Shown: in pieces, positions 16,355 to 26,840 of the stretch
Position numbering within the stretch: position 1 is the first letter of the stretch
Layout: every line of letters begins with the position of its first letter
From: Candidatus Poribacteria bacterium
GTDB lineage: Bacteria > Poribacteria > WGA-4E > WGA-3G
Direction: 5' to 3'
Length of the DNA: 59,837 nt
Assembly (NCBI GenBank): GCA_022823085.1
Contig: JAJDXV010000085.1
Coordinates: 1 to 59,837 of the forward strand
Notes under the pieces: model-generated
Databases searched by the model: none
Told to the model about the DNA's origin: nothing
What the model saw: the letters and a program-made list of their open reading frames with translations, nothing else
Position numbers and translations under genes: made by a program

Positions 16355-16849
16355 ATGTTGATCTCAATGATCGCCGCGATGGATAAAAATAGACTCATCG
16401 GCAACGGAGCGGACATCCCGTGGCAGATGCCTGCCGACCAGCGACATTTCCGCGATATGACCCTCGGTAAACCTGTCGTTATGGGACGTAAGACTTTCGA
16501 GACTCTCAAAAATCCGTTACCGAAGCGACTCAACATTATTCTCACGCGAAATACCGCATACAAGGCACCGGAAGGTTGTATTGTTGCACACACAGTAGAC
16601 GATATAATTAAACACTTCAAGAAAATAGAAACAGAAGAACTCATGATATGTGGTGGCGCACCTGTCTACCAAGCGTTTCTGCCGCACGCAGATCGGCTCT
16701 ACCTGACACAGATTCACGCCACATTTGAAGGTGATGTCCATTTCCCAGAATACGACGCTGCAGCGTGGCAGGAAGTGAAACGGATTGATAACGAACCCCA
16801 CAAGAAAAATCCTTATCCCTATAGTTTCCTGTTTTTAGAAAGAAGATAG
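16355..16849 (+). CDS. folA: Dihydrofolate reductase
   Basis: 164 residues. Reduces dihydrofolate with NADPH. Seen: LISMIAAMDKNRLIGNGADIPW with the Met20-type loop, the catalytic acid (D of MPADQRHF), VMGRKTFETL for NADPH, LNIILTRN, and the second glycine motif ELMICGGAPVYQAFLP. AAGGAAGGAG precedes the ATG at slightly long spacing. Paired with thyA in the same cluster. Confidence 0.96.
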   Translation: MLISMIAAMDKNRLIGNGADIPWQMPADQRHFRDMTLGKPVVMGRKTFETLKNPLPKRLNIILTRNTAYKAPEGCIVAHTVDDIIKHFKKIETEELMICGGAPVYQAFLPHADRLYLTQIHATFEGDVHFPEYDAAAWQEVKRIDNEPHKKNPYPYSFLFLERR

Positions 16850-16922
16850 AGCGCAGTTGCAATCTACATTCAGACGACAATTAACAAAATATTCACGCCC
16901 CCATTAAGGCAAGTTTGAAACG

Positions 16923-18182
16923 ATGGAAACACTTACGATAATGAATGGCGATATCTATACCCCGACACATTTCGGACAGGGGAGTATCGTTATTCAAGAT
17001 GAAACAATTTCAGAAATAACAACAGACGCACTTCAACCGTCAGGACAGGTTATCGATGCCTCTGATTGCCTCGTAATTCCCGGATTGATTGATGGGTTAA
17101 TACACGGTGGCGGCGGTTGTGATACGATGACAGGCGAGGTCGAAGATATCGCGACAATCGCGCGCGCACACGCTCGCAGCGGTGTTACGTCGTTGGTGTT
17201 AGGCATATCTTCAGGGAGCATGGCACAAATTAACAGTGCTTTAACGGCTATCGCCCACGTTGTTGATGAACCCGTAGCAGACGGTTCACGGATTTTAGGT
17301 TCGTACGTTGAGGGAAAATTCGGGAGTCTTGCGAAAAACGGTGCACAGAACGCGAAGTATATTACACCACCGAACTTTGAAGAGTTCCACGCCATGTGGG
17401 CAGCCGCTGACGGGACGTTAAAAGTGATCTCTGTCGCCCCGGAAAACGACGAGAATTTTCAGTTTATCAAGCACCTCACAACCCATAAGGCAGACGCTTA
17501 CAACAACATCGTCATCGCAATGGGACACACCAACGCGACCTATCAAGAAGCGATGGCGGCGATTGATGCCGGTATAACACGCGCAACACACACCTATAAC
17601 GGCATGAGCGGAATGCATCATCGAGAACTTGGCGCAGTTGAAGCCGTACTCTCCCACCCAAATATTCATGCAGAACTCATTGTTGACGAACATCACGTCC
17701 ACCCATTTTGGGGGAACCATCTCATTGAACAGAAAGGGATTCAGGCAGTCGGGCTAATCACGGACTGTACAGAACTTGCCGGTGTTCCGCCTGAAGTCTG
17801 GCAGACATCAGCGACATACATCGCGGAATTTGATGCTTACCGTCTCAACGAAAGTGCGATTTCGGAGAGCGACACCGCTTTTGAAGCCGGTAGTACGGAG
17901 AAATATGTCCGAAACGGTGCGATGTGGCTCGATGTCGGCAGACCGACAGAACGTCTGGCAGGCGCGACCATTACACTTATGGATGGGGTCCGAAATGTCG
18001 TTAATTGGGGGCATTCTCTGAGTGATGCGTTAACAATGGCAACGCTAACACCTGCTGAAAATTTAGGCACTGCTGCAGCCGTTGGGTCAATCGCGGTGGG
18101 TAAAATGGCAGATATTGTGATTGTTGATGCGAAATTGCGTGTTAAAACGGTTATTTTACGTGGAAAATTATTAAAAAACTAA
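16923..18182 (+). CDS. nagA: N-acetylglucosamine-6-phosphate deacetylase
   Basis: 419 residues of the amidohydrolase superfamily. Converts GlcNAc-6-P to GlcN-6-P and acetate. Seen: PGLIDGLIHGGGGCDTMTG at about 55, EGKF (metal-binding Glu; EGPF in most), AMGHTNATYQEA and ATHTYNGMSG (His ligands), VDEHHVHP, and the catalytic Asp in GLITDCTEL. The first motif reads D-G-L-I-H, so the first His of the usual H-x-H is Leu; E. coli NagA also lacks it. No transporter or nagB is adjacent. Confidence 0.88.
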   Translation: METLTIMNGDIYTPTHFGQGSIVIQDETISEITTDALQPSGQVIDASDCLVIPGLIDGLIHGGGGCDTMTGEVEDIATIARAHARSGVTSLVLGISSGSMAQINSALTAIAHVVDEPVADGSRILGSYVEGKFGSLAKNGAQNAKYITPPNFEEFHAMWAAADGTLKVISVAPENDENFQFIKHLTTHKADAYNNIVIAMGHTNATYQEAMAAIDAGITRATHTYNGMSGMHHRELGAVEAVLSHPNIHAELIVDEHHVHPFWGNHLIEQKGIQAVGLITDCTELAGVPPEVWQTSATYIAEFDAYRLNESAISESDTAFEAGSTEKYVRNGAMWLDVGRPTERLAGATITLMDGVRNVVNWGHSLSDALTMATLTPAENLGTAAAVGSIAVGKMADIVIVDAKLRVKTVILRGKLLKN

Positions 18183-18229
18183 GAAATTAGCATAATTCTG
18201 GCGTTTTTTTGTTTTTTTCTGAAAAAAAT

Positions 18230-18258
18230 TTGACAAACAGACTTTCACAGTGTATAAT
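18230..18258 (+). promoter_or_regulatory. Consensus promoter of the ribosomal supercluster
   Basis: TTGACA (18230-18235), 17 bases, TATAAT (18253-18258): an exact consensus match. Transcription would start near 18265, giving a leader of about 170 bases before rpsL. It is the only strong promoter I see for the 20-kb cluster. The 18183-18229 part carries only T-runs after nagA. Confidence 0.9.
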
Positions 18259-18368
18259 ATTTACTTTGGAAACCCTATTAAATCTTTTTGGGAGAGAGGG
18301 GCGACTATCGGAAAACATTCTAACGTTGTATTGACATCTCACGTTTAATATGTTTTGCTGAAGTTGTG

Positions 18369-18390
18369 AAGCCCCGCGCGGGCTTTTTTT
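18369..18390 (+). terminator. Terminator/attenuator inside the rpsL leader
   Basis: AAGCCC, 5-base loop, GGGCTT, then TTTTTTT ending at 18390, just 46 bases before rpsL and about 105 bases after the predicted transcription start. A full intrinsic terminator between promoter and first gene implies either attenuation of the cluster or a short RNA released from the leader. Confidence 0.75.
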
Positions 18391-18435
18391 CATGTCGGAA
18401 ACCGTTATATAGAGATTTTACTCCGGAGGTATCGA

Positions 18436-18807
18436 ATGCCAACGATTAATCAGTTAATTAAAAAACCTCGAAAGAGATCACGGAAGAAGACGAAATCACC
18501 GGTTCTGGAGCAGTGTCCTCAACGACGTGGTATCTGTCTACAAGTGAAAACGATTACACCGAAAAAACCGAATTCGGCGTTGCGTAAAGTCGCGCGTGTC
18601 CGTTTCACGTCAGGTTACGAAGCGACGTGCTACATTCCGGGTATTGACCACAATCTGCAGGAACACTCGGTCGTTTTGGTGCGTGGTGGTAGAGTGAAAG
18701 ACCTCTCGAACGTTCGTTATCACATCGTTCGTGGTCAGTTGGATACGGCTGGTGTTGAGAACCGCCGTCAAGGTCGTTCTAAATATGGTGCACGTAAACC
18801 TAACTAA
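18436..18807 (+). CDS. rpsL: 30S ribosomal protein S12
   Basis: 123 residues, usual length. S12 sits at the decoding centre. Signature [17 protein letters not shown] is present; the K43-equivalent region linked to streptomycin response is the normal PKKPNSA. CCGGAGG precedes the ATG. First gene of the supercluster. Confidence 0.98.
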   Translation: MPTINQLIKKPRKRSRKKTKSPVLEQCPQRRGICLQVKTITPKKPNSALRKVARVRFTSGYEATCYIPGIDHNLQEHSVVLVRGGRVKDLSNVRYHIVRGQLDTAGVENRRQGRSKYGARKPN

Positions 18808-18824
18808 TTACGGAGGGATGCCGG

Positions 18825-19295
18825 ATGCCGAGGCGCGGAAATATCAATAAACGGGATGTCAATCCTGATGCAACTTACAATTCTAAATTGGTATCAAAGT
18901 TTATCAACAATCTCATGTTGGATGGTAAGAAAAGTACTGCACAAGCCATCCTCTACGAGAGTTTCAAGATCATCGAAGATCAGACGAGTGAAGACGGTTT
19001 TTCCGTGTTCCGTCAAGCGATTAACAATGTGAAACCGGTGCTGGAAATTCGCCCTCGACGTGTAGGGAGCCAGACCTACCAGGTTCCGGTTGATGTCAAG
19101 ACTGAACGAAAACAACGTTTGGCTTTCACCTGGATTATTCAAGCCGCTCGTGCCCGTGGTGAAAGACGCATGGCAGAACGCCTTGCCGGTGAAATACTTG
19201 AAGCGTCGCGGAACGAAGGTGGCGCGATCCGTAGGAAACAGGACCAACATCGAATGGCAGAAGCCAACCGTGCTTTCGCACATTATAGATGGTAA
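18825..19295 (+). CDS. rpsG: 30S ribosomal protein S7
   Basis: 156 residues, begins MPRRGNINKRDVNPDATYNS. S7 nucleates the 3' domain of 16S rRNA and contacts tRNA in the E site. The GGRVGSQTYQVPV-type loop is present (RPRRVGSQTYQVPVDV). It starts 17 bases after rpsL with GGAGGG. Confidence 0.98.
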   Translation: MPRRGNINKRDVNPDATYNSKLVSKFINNLMLDGKKSTAQAILYESFKIIEDQTSEDGFSVFRQAINNVKPVLEIRPRRVGSQTYQVPVDVKTERKQRLAFTWIIQAARARGERRMAERLAGEILEASRNEGGAIRRKQDQHRMAEANRAFAHYRW

Positions 19296-19353
19296 TCGTG
19301 TAGGCGCGATTACTGCCGAAATATACACAGACTAAAAAAGGAGTCGTTCAACC

Positions 19354-21474
19354 GTGGCAGATACGAAAAATAGCACCCCACAACGCTTAGAACTGCCCCA
19401 CATGCGCAATATCGGTATCATGGCACACATTGATGCCGGCAAAACTACTGTAACTGAACGTATTTTGTATTATACCGGTAGACTCTATCGAATCGGTGAC
19501 GTTGACGATGGCACAACTGCTATGGATTGGATGGTCCAAGAGCAGGAGCGCGGTATCACGATTACAAGTGCCGCGACAACATGCCACTGGAAAAAACACC
19601 ATATAAATATCATTGATACACCGGGGCATATTGATTTCACCGTCGAAGTTGAACGTTCACTCCGCGTCCTTGATGGCGCGGTCGCTGTTTTCTGTGCCGT
19701 CGGTGGCGTTGAACCGCAATCCGAAACCGTTTGGCGACAAGCAGACAAATATAATATCCCACGAATCGCATTCGTTAATAAAATGGACAGAACCGGTGCC
19801 GATTTCTTCCGGACCGTCGAAATGATGGATGAGCGGCTCGGTGCTAACGCTGTCCCCGTTCAGCTTCCGATCGGTTCTGCAGAACAATTCACAGGGATTG
19901 TTGACCTCATCTCCATGAAAGGTCAAATTTGGAACGTCGGAAAAGAGACCGGAGATGGCACAGTTATCCAAGAGACAGATATCCCAGAAGAGATGCAGGA
20001 GATGGCACTCGAATATCGAGAGCAAATGTTAGAAGCCATCGCTGATTGTGATGAAGGTCTACTGCTCAAATATTTAGACGGTATCGAAATTTCACCCGAA
20101 GAAATTAAAACAGGTATCCGTAACGCTGTAACCGCCGGCAAGATTGTCCCTGTCCTCTGTGGTACGGCTCTGAAGAACAAAGGCGTGCAACCGCTCTTAG
20201 ATGCGATCGTCTCCTATCTCCCTGCACCGACAGATGTTCCACCCATCGCTGGCACAGACCCGAAAACCGAAGAAGAGATAACCCGTCGCCCGAACGAGAA
20301 CGACCCGTTCTGCGCGTTGGCATTCAAACTTATGACGGATCCGCACGTCGGGAAACTCACCTATCTACGCGTCTACTCCGGTGTCCTTAAAAAAGGCGAT
20401 ACGGTCTATAACACGCAAACCAGACAACACGAACGGATTGGACGTTTGATGCAGATGCACGCAAACAAACGAGAAGAGATACAAGCCGTTTATGCTGGTG
20501 ATATTGCCGCTGCAATCGGTTTAAAAAACCTCTCAACCGGAGACACACTGTGTGATCCAAAGGCGCATATCACTTTGGAGACGATGGTGTTCCCGCTTCC
20601 AGTCATGTCCATCGCAGTTGAACCGCGTACCCAATCCGATATTGACAAACTTAACCTCGCCCTCTCTAAACTCGCTGAAGAAGACCCGACCTTTAAAGTA
20701 CATCAAGACTCCGAAACCGGTCAAACGCTGCTGTCAGGGATGGGTGAACTTCATCTTGAGATCATCGTTGATAGGCTCGTGCGCGAGTTTAACGTCTCAG
20801 CGAATGTAGGAAACCCAGAAGTCGCCTATCGGGAAACCGTCCGGAATCCTGTGAAGGCAGAAGCGAGATTTGTACGTCAATCGGGCGGAAGAGGTCAATT
20901 CGGGCACGTTGTCATTGAAGTTGAGCCTCTCGAAAAAGGCGGCGGTTTTGAATTCATCAACGAAATCAAAGGCGGCGCAATTCCGCAAGAATTCATCCCC
21001 GCGGTGGAAAAAGGCATTGAAAACGCAATGAACGTCGGTGTTCTTGCCGGCTACCCAGTTGTTGATGTCGCAGTCAAGCTGATTGATGGTTCACACCATG
21101 CCGTGGATTCATCAGAAATGGCGTTCTCGATTGCCGGTTCAATGGCGTTTAAAGATGCGTTGAAACGTGCTACGCCGACCCTTCTTGAGCCGATTATGAA
21201 GGTTGAGGTGATCGTCCCCGACGAGTACCTCGGTAAAGTTATCGGTGATTTGAATGCGCGTCGTGCCCAGATACGTGAAACAGAAATGCAGGCGAAATCT
21301 CGCATTCAGGTTATTCGGGTTGATGTCCCCCTATCAGAAATGTTTGGGTACGTCAAAACCCTTAGGTCACTTACACAAGGTAGAGCAAACTACTCTATGG
21401 AGTTTGCACACTATAATGAAGTCCCCACAAGCGTAATGGAGGACATCGTTTCATCAGCGAATCATAACTCGTAA
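19354..21474 (+). CDS. fusA: Elongation factor G
   Basis: 706 residues from GTG 19354 (AAGGAG upstream). GTPase that drives translocation. G1 [14 protein letters not shown], switch [24 protein letters not shown]4 [11 protein letters not shown], and domains II-V follow to the end ([16 protein letters not shown]). Standard position between rpsG and tuf. Confidence 0.98.
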   Translation: MADTKNSTPQRLELPHMRNIGIMAHIDAGKTTVTERILYYTGRLYRIGDVDDGTTAMDWMVQEQERGITITSAATTCHWKKHHINIIDTPGHIDFTVEVERSLRVLDGAVAVFCAVGGVEPQSETVWRQADKYNIPRIAFVNKMDRTGADFFRTVEMMDERLGANAVPVQLPIGSAEQFTGIVDLISMKGQIWNVGKETGDGTVIQETDIPEEMQEMALEYREQMLEAIADCDEGLLLKYLDGIEISPEEIKTGIRNAVTAGKIVPVLCGTALKNKGVQPLLDAIVSYLPAPTDVPPIAGTDPKTEEEITRRPNENDPFCALAFKLMTDPHVGKLTYLRVYSGVLKKGDTVYNTQTRQHERIGRLMQMHANKREEIQAVYAGDIAAAIGLKNLSTGDTLCDPKAHITLETMVFPLPVMSIAVEPRTQSDIDKLNLALSKLAEEDPTFKVHQDSETGQTLLSGMGELHLEIIVDRLVREFNVSANVGNPEVAYRETVRNPVKAEARFVRQSGGRGQFGHVVIEVEPLEKGGGFEFINEIKGGAIPQEFIPAVEKGIENAMNVGVLAGYPVVDVAVKLIDGSHHAVDSSEMAFSIAGSMAFKDALKRATPTLLEPIMKVEVIVPDEYLGKVIGDLNARRAQIRETEMQAKSRIQVIRVDVPLSEMFGYVKTLRSLTQGRANYSMEFAHYNEVPTSVMEDIVSSANHNS

Positions 21475-21663
21475 TTGTTAAATAGTTGTGACGTGTCCGA
21501 ACTGTGGGAACTCAGCATTCTCATAAGCGGACATAAGATTTAGTTAAACGGCGAACCCCTACGCGAAACCGTCGGGGCACCCTACAGAAACCGGAACGCA
21601 CAGTTTTGTATAACCGTGCTTACCCCCGGAAACAATAAACTTTATAGTGGAGTTGGGATAAAA

Positions 21664-22863
21664 ATGGCTAAGCAAACATTTGAAAGGACTAAGCCACACG
21701 TTAATATTGGGACGATCGGGCACGTTGACCACGGTAAGACGACGCTGACAGCGGCGATTACTATGGTACTCTCTAAACTTGCCGATGCGGATTACGTCCA
21801 GAACTACGAAGACATTGACAAGGCACCCGAAGAAAAAGAGCGTGGTATTACGATTAATACTGCGCACGTAGAGTATGAAACCGAAAATCGGCACTACGCG
21901 CACGTGGATTGCCCAGGACACGCTGACTATATCAAGAATATGATTACAGGTGCAGCACAGATGGACGGCGCGATTCTCGTCGTATCTGCTGCTGATGGTC
22001 CGATGCCGCAGACGCGTGAGCACGTCCTGCTCGCCCGTCAGGTGAACGTGCCTTCTCTCGTCGTCTTCCTGAATAAAGCCGATATGGTTGATGATGAAGA
22101 ACTGCTTGAACTCGTCGAACTCGAAGTCCGCGAGCTGTTAAGCGATTATGAGTTCCCAGGTGACGATATCCCGATCGTTATAGGTTCTGCTCTTGAAGCG
22201 ATGGAAGCCGACGGAGATCCGACGAGCGAATCATGCCAATCAATTATTGAATTGATGGAAGCTGTTGATAGCTACATCCCGGAGCCTGTCCGTGACACGG
22301 ATAGACCCTTCCTGATGTCTATTGAAGATACCTTCACTATCAGCGGTCGTGGTACGGTTGCTACCGGTCGCGTTGAACGTGGTGTCATCAATGTCGGAAA
22401 TCCTGTTGAGATCGTTGGTCTGCGTGAAACCCAAGAGACTGTTATCACAGGCGTTGAGATGTTCCACAAGAACCTTGACGAAGGGCGCGCCGGCGACAAC
22501 CTCGGGGCACTGCTCCGCGGTGTTGAACGTGATGATATCGAACGTGGACAGGTTCTGGCAGTCCCCGGTAGTGTCACACCGCATACGAAATTTGAGGCTG
22601 AAGCCTATATTCTCACCAAAGAGGAAGGCGGACGTTGGAACCCATTCTTTACTGGATATAGACCGCAGTTCTATTTCCGCACAACCGATGTAACCGGTAA
22701 GATGGACCTCCCCGAAGGCATCGAAATGATTATGCCCGGCGACAACGCACAGATTACCGTTGAACTCTCGAAACCGATTGCGATGGAAGAGCAACTCCGA
22801 TTCGCTATCCGAGAAGGTGGACAAACCATCGGTGCAGGTGTTGTTTCCAAAATCCTCGAATAA
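21664..22863 (+). CDS. tuf: Elongation factor Tu
   Basis: 399 residues from ATG 21664, the start matching the family ([20 protein letters not shown]). Carries aminoacyl-tRNA to the ribosome. G1 [10 protein letters not shown]3 [13 protein letters not shown]4 NKADM, and the domain 3 motif [23 protein letters not shown] replaces the common GGRHTPFF. The 189-base spacer after fusA can form a small hairpin (CCCCTACG...CGTCGGGG). Confidence 0.98.
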   Translation: MAKQTFERTKPHVNIGTIGHVDHGKTTLTAAITMVLSKLADADYVQNYEDIDKAPEEKERGITINTAHVEYETENRHYAHVDCPGHADYIKNMITGAAQMDGAILVVSAADGPMPQTREHVLLARQVNVPSLVVFLNKADMVDDEELLELVELEVRELLSDYEFPGDDIPIVIGSALEAMEADGDPTSESCQSIIELMEAVDSYIPEPVRDTDRPFLMSIEDTFTISGRGTVATGRVERGVINVGNPVEIVGLRETQETVITGVEMFHKNLDEGRAGDNLGALLRGVERDDIERGQVLAVPGSVTPHTKFEAEAYILTKEEGGRWNPFFTGYRPQFYFRTTDVTGKMDLPEGIEMIMPGDNAQITVELSKPIAMEEQLRFAIREGGQTIGAGVVSKILE

Positions 22864-22979
22864 GAGATTAGGCGGGGTTCACACTCCGCCTTTATAAGTA
22901 CACCAACACGGAAACGTTTCGGCATGCGCCGAAGATGTCAATCAACGACGTTGCAGTTTGGTGAAGGCGATATGAAAAG

Positions 22980-23291
22980 ATGGACAATCAAAAAATTCGC
23001 ATTCGACTCAAGGCATTTGACTATCGGTTGTTAGACCATTCGTCGAAGCAGATAGCAGACACAGCGAAAGGGACAGGAGCGGTTGTCTCCGGTCCAATTC
23101 CGTTGCCGACGAAGAAACACATCTATACCGTTCAACGTTCAACATTTACCGACAAGAAATCGCGTGAACAATTTGAGATGCGGATTCATAAACGGCTGTT
23201 GGATATTTTAGAGACAACGCCTAAAACGGTTGATGCGTTGATGCGTTTAGATCTGCCTGCCGGTGTTGATGTCAAAATTACGCTATTGTAG
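22980..23291 (+). CDS. rpsJ: 30S ribosomal protein S10
   Basis: 103 residues: [25 protein letters not shown] and [13 protein letters not shown] are diagnostic. Part of the 30S head; homologues elsewhere also act as NusE in antitermination. First gene of the S10 portion. Confidence 0.98.
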   Translation: MDNQKIRIRLKAFDYRLLDHSSKQIADTAKGTGAVVSGPIPLPTKKHIYTVQRSTFTDKKSREQFEMRIHKRLLDILETTPKTVDALMRLDLPAGVDVKITLL

Positions 23292-23397
23292 TCGGAGAGA
23301 TGATTGTTCTCCACTCCGCGGGCTTAGAAACCACAGGGTCGGGCTGTATGTAAACCTGTCCATCGGTCTCTGAATCGTAATGGAGGAGAGCGAAAAA

Positions 23398-24039
23398 ATG
23401 GTTAATGGAATTATCGGCCGCAAAGTCGGCATGACACAAGTTTTTGAAGATTCAGGAGAAGCGGTGCCGGTTACCGTTATTGAAGCGGGACCGTGTCCAA
23501 TCGTCCAACTCAAGACGCAAGAAAAAGATGGATATCAAGCCGTTCAATTGGGGTTCGGCGAACAAAAAGAGAGTCGCATCAATAAACCCAAACGTGGACA
23601 TTTAGCGAAAGCAGGCGTCGATTCGACCTTTGTGCTTCGCGAGTTTCGTGTCCAGAGCCTTGATGATCTATCTGTCGGCAACGTTGTAGATGCAAGCGTC
23701 TTTTCAGAAGGTGAACTCGTTGATGTGACGGGGACCTCAAAGGGGCGCGGTTTCTCTGGTGTCGTAAGACGTTGGAATTTCGGCGGTGGTAAGAAGAGCC
23801 ACGGCGGTGAACAAGACCTCCGTCGACCAGGTTCCATCGGCGCAAGTGCGACACCCTCACGCGTCTTTAAAGGCAAACGGATGGCTGGACGCCACGGTGC
23901 CAAACGGCACACCACCCAAAACTTATCCGTGATCCAAGCCGATCCCGAACGTAATCTCTTGGTCGTAAAAGGGGCAGTTCCAGGACCACCGAACGGGCTG
24001 CTTTTGATCAGAAAAGCGATAAAGGCACCGAGATCATAG
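23398..24039 (+). CDS. rplC: 50S ribosomal protein L3
   Basis: 213 residues from the ATG at 23398, chosen because GGAGGAG lies 10-15 bases upstream and the family starts MxxGIIGRKVGMTQ; an ATG 18 bases earlier overlaps that site. The central GGGKKSHGGEQDLRRPGSIGASATPSRVFKGKRM loop (in part: RPGSIGASATPSRVFKGKRM) reaches the peptidyl-transferase centre. Confidence 0.97.
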   Translation: MVNGIIGRKVGMTQVFEDSGEAVPVTVIEAGPCPIVQLKTQEKDGYQAVQLGFGEQKESRINKPKRGHLAKAGVDSTFVLREFRVQSLDDLSVGNVVDASVFSEGELVDVTGTSKGRGFSGVVRRWNFGGGKKSHGGEQDLRRPGSIGASATPSRVFKGKRMAGRHGAKRHTTQNLSVIQADPERNLLVVKGAVPGPPNGLLLIRKAIKAPRS

Positions 24040-24061
24040 ACAGGCAATCGTTATCGAACGG

Positions 24062-24742
24062 ATGCCAAAACAATACGAGTATGCAAATATGTCAACTTTA
24101 GACGTACATAACAAGTCAGGAGAGGTTCTGCACCAAAAAGAGTTAGCGGAAGCGTTCACCGATGTTCAGGTCAACGCGCCGGTGATTCATCAGTGTGTCG
24201 TCGCTTACCTCGCAAATCAGCGGCAAGGTGATGCCGCTGCCAAAACCCGCAGCGAAGTGAAAGGGAGTGGAAAGAAACTCTACCGTCAGAAAGGAACAGG
24301 TAGGGCCCGTGTCGGAGATGGTAAGGCACCGAATCGCGTTCACGGGGGTGTAGCCTTCGGACCCAAACCGCGTAGCTATCGGCAGTACACACCGAAAAAG
24401 GTCAGGCGACTCGGGATACATAGTGCCCTCGCTGACAGGTTCCAGAATCAACAGTGTATTCTCATTGAAGATTTCACGCTTGAGCAGCCTCGAACGAAAG
24501 ATATAATCAAGATGCTAAACGCATTGAATGTTGATGGAAAGGTGCTACTCATCCTTGATGAACATAACGCTAACATCCATCTTTCTGTACGCAATATCCC
24601 AAAAGTTCATAGTTGCACGTGGAATACGCTTAACGTATATCAGATTATGTGGCATGATACCCTCATAATCACAGAGAACGCTGCAGAGAAACTCGAAGCC
24701 AAGTTTGTGAACGCTGACGCAGAACCGGAAGGACAAGACTGA
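24062..24742 (+). CDS. rplD: 50S ribosomal protein L4
   Basis: 226 residues. The exit-tunnel loop is recognisable (GSGKKLYRQKGTGRARVGDGKAPNRVHGG in part). The ribosome binding site is weak; ATG 24089 (MSTLDVHNKSGE) is an alternative start closer to the family norm. In E. coli L4 represses its own operon. Its TGA overlaps the ATG of rplW (TGATG). Confidence 0.96.
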   Translation: MPKQYEYANMSTLDVHNKSGEVLHQKELAEAFTDVQVNAPVIHQCVVAYLANQRQGDAAAKTRSEVKGSGKKLYRQKGTGRARVGDGKAPNRVHGGVAFGPKPRSYRQYTPKKVRRLGIHSALADRFQNQQCILIEDFTLEQPRTKDIIKMLNALNVDGKVLLILDEHNANIHLSVRNIPKVHSCTWNTLNVYQIMWHDTLIITENAAEKLEAKFVNADAEPEGQD

Positions 24743-25041
24743 TGAGAGATGCATATCAGATTATACTGCAACCGCTAATTACAGAGAAGAGCACCATACT
24801 TCGTGAGAAGAATAAGTACGCGTTTATAGTTGATCGTAAGGCAACGAAACCAGAGATCCGGCGCGCAGCGGAAGAGTTATTCGATATCCAAGGTGATATT
24901 CTCAAAGTTCGTACGATGCATGTCCGTGGAAAACCGAAAGGTAAAATGTTGCGTTACCAGCGCGGCCGGAAACCGCATTGGAAAAAAGCGATCATTACAC
25001 TCAGAGAAGGCGCAAGCATCCAAGCGTTTGAGACTATATAG
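24742..25041 (+). CDS. rplW: 50S ribosomal protein L23
   Basis: 99 residues: ILQPLITEKSTILREKNKYAFIVDRKATKPEIRRA. It sits at the tunnel exit and docks trigger factor and SRP. Translationally coupled to rplD by the TGATG overlap. Confidence 0.97.
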   Translation: MRDAYQIILQPLITEKSTILREKNKYAFIVDRKATKPEIRRAAEELFDIQGDILKVRTMHVRGKPKGKMLRYQRGRKPHWKKAIITLREGASIQAFETI

Positions 25042-25160
25042 GAAGAGCAATCAGCAGTCCGCAGCGCGGTTTTCCGCATACAAATAAGCCTCTTGTGTCT
25101 GAAGGCTGAAAGGGTTTCGTAGAAAACCCGCCCTGACGGCTAGAAAAAAAGGAAATCAAA

Positions 25161-25976
25161 GTGCCTAAAACATATTCACCTGTAACCCCAAGCCGTCGCT
25201 TTATGACGGGTTATACCTTTGAAGAGATTACGCGCAGTAAGCCGGAGAAGTCTCTTGTCAAAGGTAGCAAACAGAAAGCCGGTCGCAATTCGACTGGACG
25301 TTTGACAGTCAGGCGGCGTGGTGGCGGACACAAACGCCGCTATCGAGTCATCGACTTTAAGCGCGATAAATTTGGGATTCCGGCGAAAGTTGCTGCGATT
25401 GAATATGATCCGAACCGTTCAGCACACATCGCCCTCCTGCATTACGTTGATGGTGAGAAACGTTATATTCTTGCCCCCGTCGGTATTCAAGTCGGTGATA
25501 TGCTTAATGCGGGGGCTGATGCTGAAATTCGGGTCGGAAACGCCTTACCGCTGGAAAAAATACCACTCGGTTCTTCAATCCACAATATTGAGATGAAACC
25601 GGGTAAAGGCGGGCAACTTGTCCGCAGTGCCGGTACTTCTGCACAGTTGGTTGACCGCGAGGGGAAATATGCACGTATCCGGTTGCCGTCTGGAGAAATC
25701 CGGCTTGTCTCTGTAAAATCAATGGCAACGCTCGGTCAGGTTGGCAACGTGAGTCAGATAGTGATCGGTAAAGCGGGACGCTCAAGATGGCTCGGTAAAC
25801 GCCCAAAGGTGAGAGGTGTCGCGATGAACCCGATTGATCATCCGCACGGCGGAGGTGAAGGTAAGAGTTCGGGCGGAAGACATCCCGTTACGCCTTGGGG
25901 TGTTCCGACGAAAGGTTATAAAACCCGGAACCCGAAAAAGAAATCGAGCCGTTATATTTTCGGTAAACGAAAATAG
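25161..25976 (+). CDS. rplB: 50S ribosomal protein L2
   Basis: 271 residues from GTG 25161 (AAGGAAATCAAA before it). Diagnostic [22 protein letters not shown], and [28 protein letters not shown] near the active centre (His of HPHGG). The 119-base spacer after rplW contains a small hairpin (GGGTTT...AAACCC). Confidence 0.98.
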   Translation: MPKTYSPVTPSRRFMTGYTFEEITRSKPEKSLVKGSKQKAGRNSTGRLTVRRRGGGHKRRYRVIDFKRDKFGIPAKVAAIEYDPNRSAHIALLHYVDGEKRYILAPVGIQVGDMLNAGADAEIRVGNALPLEKIPLGSSIHNIEMKPGKGGQLVRSAGTSAQLVDREGKYARIRLPSGEIRLVSVKSMATLGQVGNVSQIVIGKAGRSRWLGKRPKVRGVAMNPIDHPHGGGEGKSSGGRHPVTPWGVPTKGYKTRNPKKKSSRYIFGKRK

Positions 25977-26037
25977 GTTTGACTTGATAGGCTGGTTAAG
26001 TGAAGTTCACGCTTTACAAGGATAGAGGAGAAACAGC

Positions 26038-26307
26038 ATGGCACGTTCTATCAAAAAAGGGCCTTATATAGACCCGAAGCTCGCCAAGAAGGTAGCGGCT
26101 ATGGAAAACTCTGGTACGAAACGGGTGATCCGGACGTGGTCGCGTCGCTCAATGATTACGCCTGAATTGGTCGGGCATACCTTGGCAATTTACAACGGTA
26201 AAAAATTTTTTCCGGTGTATATCACAGAAAACATGGTAGGACATAAACTTGGAGAGTTCTCGCCGACTCGTACCTTCCGCTCTCACGCAGCGGGGGGGCC
26301 AAGATAA
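26038..26307 (+). CDS. rpsS: 30S ribosomal protein S19
   Basis: 89 residues: [15 protein letters not shown]...[43 protein letters not shown]. Forms a head complex with S13. GAGGAG precedes the ATG. Confidence 0.98.
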   Translation: MARSIKKGPYIDPKLAKKVAAMENSGTKRVIRTWSRRSMITPELVGHTLAIYNGKKFFPVYITENMVGHKLGEFSPTRTFRSHAAGGPR

Positions 26308-26398
26308 TTTTGTAGCAACCCATCCTCTTTTCATAACGGCATCTGCCTTGTTGAAGAGCGTGATGGTACCAGTAACTTGCTTTTATTGGGAGATACTG

Positions 26399-26752
26399 AT
26401 GGAAGCCCGATCTAAAATTAGGAACGCATCGGTTGCGCCGCGTAAAGCGCGTTTGGTAGCCGATCTGGTTCGTAATCAATACGTTGAAGATGCGTTAAGT
26501 CAACTACGTTTTACGCATAAAGCTGCGTCACCTATCATTTACAAGTTGATTGAGTCAGCGGCTGCGAATGCGCAATACAAGGATCCTAACATTGATACGG
26601 CAGATTTATATGTCAAAGAGATCCGTGTTGATGAAGGTGTTACGCGGAAATGGATACGCCCCCGGGCGCGCGGTATGGCAAATAGAATCTTAAAACGGAG
26701 TAGTCATATTACCGTCGTCGTTGACGAGGAGAGTACAGAAGATGGTGAGTAA
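26399..26752 (+). CDS. rplV: 50S ribosomal protein L22
   Basis: 117 residues from ATG 26399 (GGGAG 7 bases upstream). The open frame extends back into rpsS, but MEARSKIRNASVAPRKARLVADLVRN is the family start. Its hairpin lines the exit tunnel. Ends acidic (DEESTEDGE). Confidence 0.96.
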   Translation: MEARSKIRNASVAPRKARLVADLVRNQYVEDALSQLRFTHKAASPIIYKLIESAAANAQYKDPNIDTADLYVKEIRVDEGVTRKWIRPRARGMANRILKRSSHITVVVDEESTEDGE

Positions 26753-26840
26753 AGGTGTACACACTTCTATTGCACCACTGATAAAACTACCTTACCTCCA
26801 CGTCACGCTGGGGCAGATAATAGTTTAACAGGAGGTTTGC

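Noticed and set aside
16923..18182. NagA called inactive because H-x-H reads L-I-H
   Set aside because: E. coli NagA also lacks this motif, and the other metal and catalytic residues are present.
18326..18355. TTGACA followed by TTTAAT as a second promoter before rpsL
   Set aside because: Spacing between the hexamers is only about 8 bases, and at 17 bases there is no -10 box.
22240..22824. 194-residue antisense ORF in tuf
   Set aside because: Fully inside a certain EF-Tu gene on the opposite strand; no ribosome binding site or family similarity. A codon-bias shadow.
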